From: Methanothrix sp.
Lineage (GTDB): Archaea; Halobacteriota; Methanosarcinia; Methanotrichales; Methanotrichaceae
Assembly: GCA_011391755.1 (NCBI GenBank)
Contig: JAABPZ010000090.1
Location: forward strand, 1-6,267
Reading direction: 5' to 3'
DNA: 6,267 nt
Part shown: positions 6,204 through 6,267 of the stretch, piece by piece
Layout: each line of letters opens with the position of its first letter
Position numbering within the stretch: position 1 is the stretch's first letter
Notes under the pieces: model-generated
Seen by the model: the letters and a program-made list of their open reading frames with translations, nothing else
Databases searched by the model: none
What the model was told of the DNA's origin: nothing
Made by a program: the position numbers and the translations under genes

Positions 6204-6210
6204 CACCTCC
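6204..6210 (-). promoter_or_regulatory. ribosome binding site of the deacetylase gene
   Basis: The minus strand reads GGAGGTG starting 13 bases before the ATG at 6197. This near-perfect site sets the start codon. A short open frame upstream, ending at TGA 6200-6202, could be the tail of a preceding gene in the same transcript, but too little is visible to call it. Confidence 0.7.
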
Positions 6211-6267
6211 CCCAGGAGGGGAGAAGACCGGCTGGTATTTCCATTCGCACGTCCATCAGCCTTCCCA

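Noticed and set aside
6204..6206. GTG at 6206 as the deacetylase start.
   Set aside because: The GTG is part of the strong GGAGGTG ribosome binding site that is well spaced for the ATG at 6197, and no separate site precedes the GTG.
1..6267. tRNA, rRNA, CRISPR array or riboswitch.
   Set aside because: I saw no regularly spaced direct repeats, no cloverleaf with a T-arm signature and no conserved RNA motif on either strand by eye; a covariance-model search could still find a divergent RNA.

Overview
This window most likely comes from an archaeon, probably a methanogen related to Methanothrix or the Methanosarcinales. The evidence is a COG1361-type surface protein anchored by a single C-terminal membrane helix, GGAGGT-like ribosome binding sites, a plausible TATA element placed for a leaderless transcript, and a class I/II-type deacetylase with a zinc-ribbon-like tail. 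The genus is inferred from gene style, not from a marker gene.

Layout. Positions 1-677 (+) hold the 3' end of a secreted, membrane-anchored COG1361/CARDB-like protein. Positions 791-1198 (+) hold a small RDD-family membrane protein. A small helical gene at 1191-1459 (+) overlaps it by 8 bases and appears to be broken by one frameshift. A convergent gap at 1460-1608 carries a perfect 10-bp hairpin that probably ends transcription from both sides. Two minus-strand genes follow, 2713-3597 (promoter-proximal) and 1609-2688, separated by 24 bases. The second closely resembles the Bacillus HBL/NHE enterotoxin fold: long helices around a glycine- and alanine-rich hydrophobic hairpin. The first is a shorter helical protein with one hydrophobic segment. 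Together they look like a two-component alpha-pore-forming toxin.

An ISL3-family insertion sequence remnant (about 3637-4598) lies directly upstream of the toxin pair. Its outer end and the start of its transposase are present, but the transposase is cut off before the region that should hold the third catalytic acidic residue. The remaining frame runs out of frame into the toxin gene. On its outer side the element abuts a decayed Lrp/AsnC-like helix-turn-helix regulator (4599-4836) whose coding sequence is frameshifted. The last gene, 4833-6197 (-), is an apparently intact zinc-dependent histone deacetylase/AcuC-family enzyme with an added C-terminal cysteine-rich domain.

The outer genes (COG1361 protein, deacetylase) look like resident chromosomal genes. 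The middle (about 1190-4836) looks like an accessory island holding a toxin cassette, a truncated transposon and two gene remnants. The most interesting system is the two-gene toxin-like operon in an archaeal setting, with its upstream region replaced by a transposon remnant.
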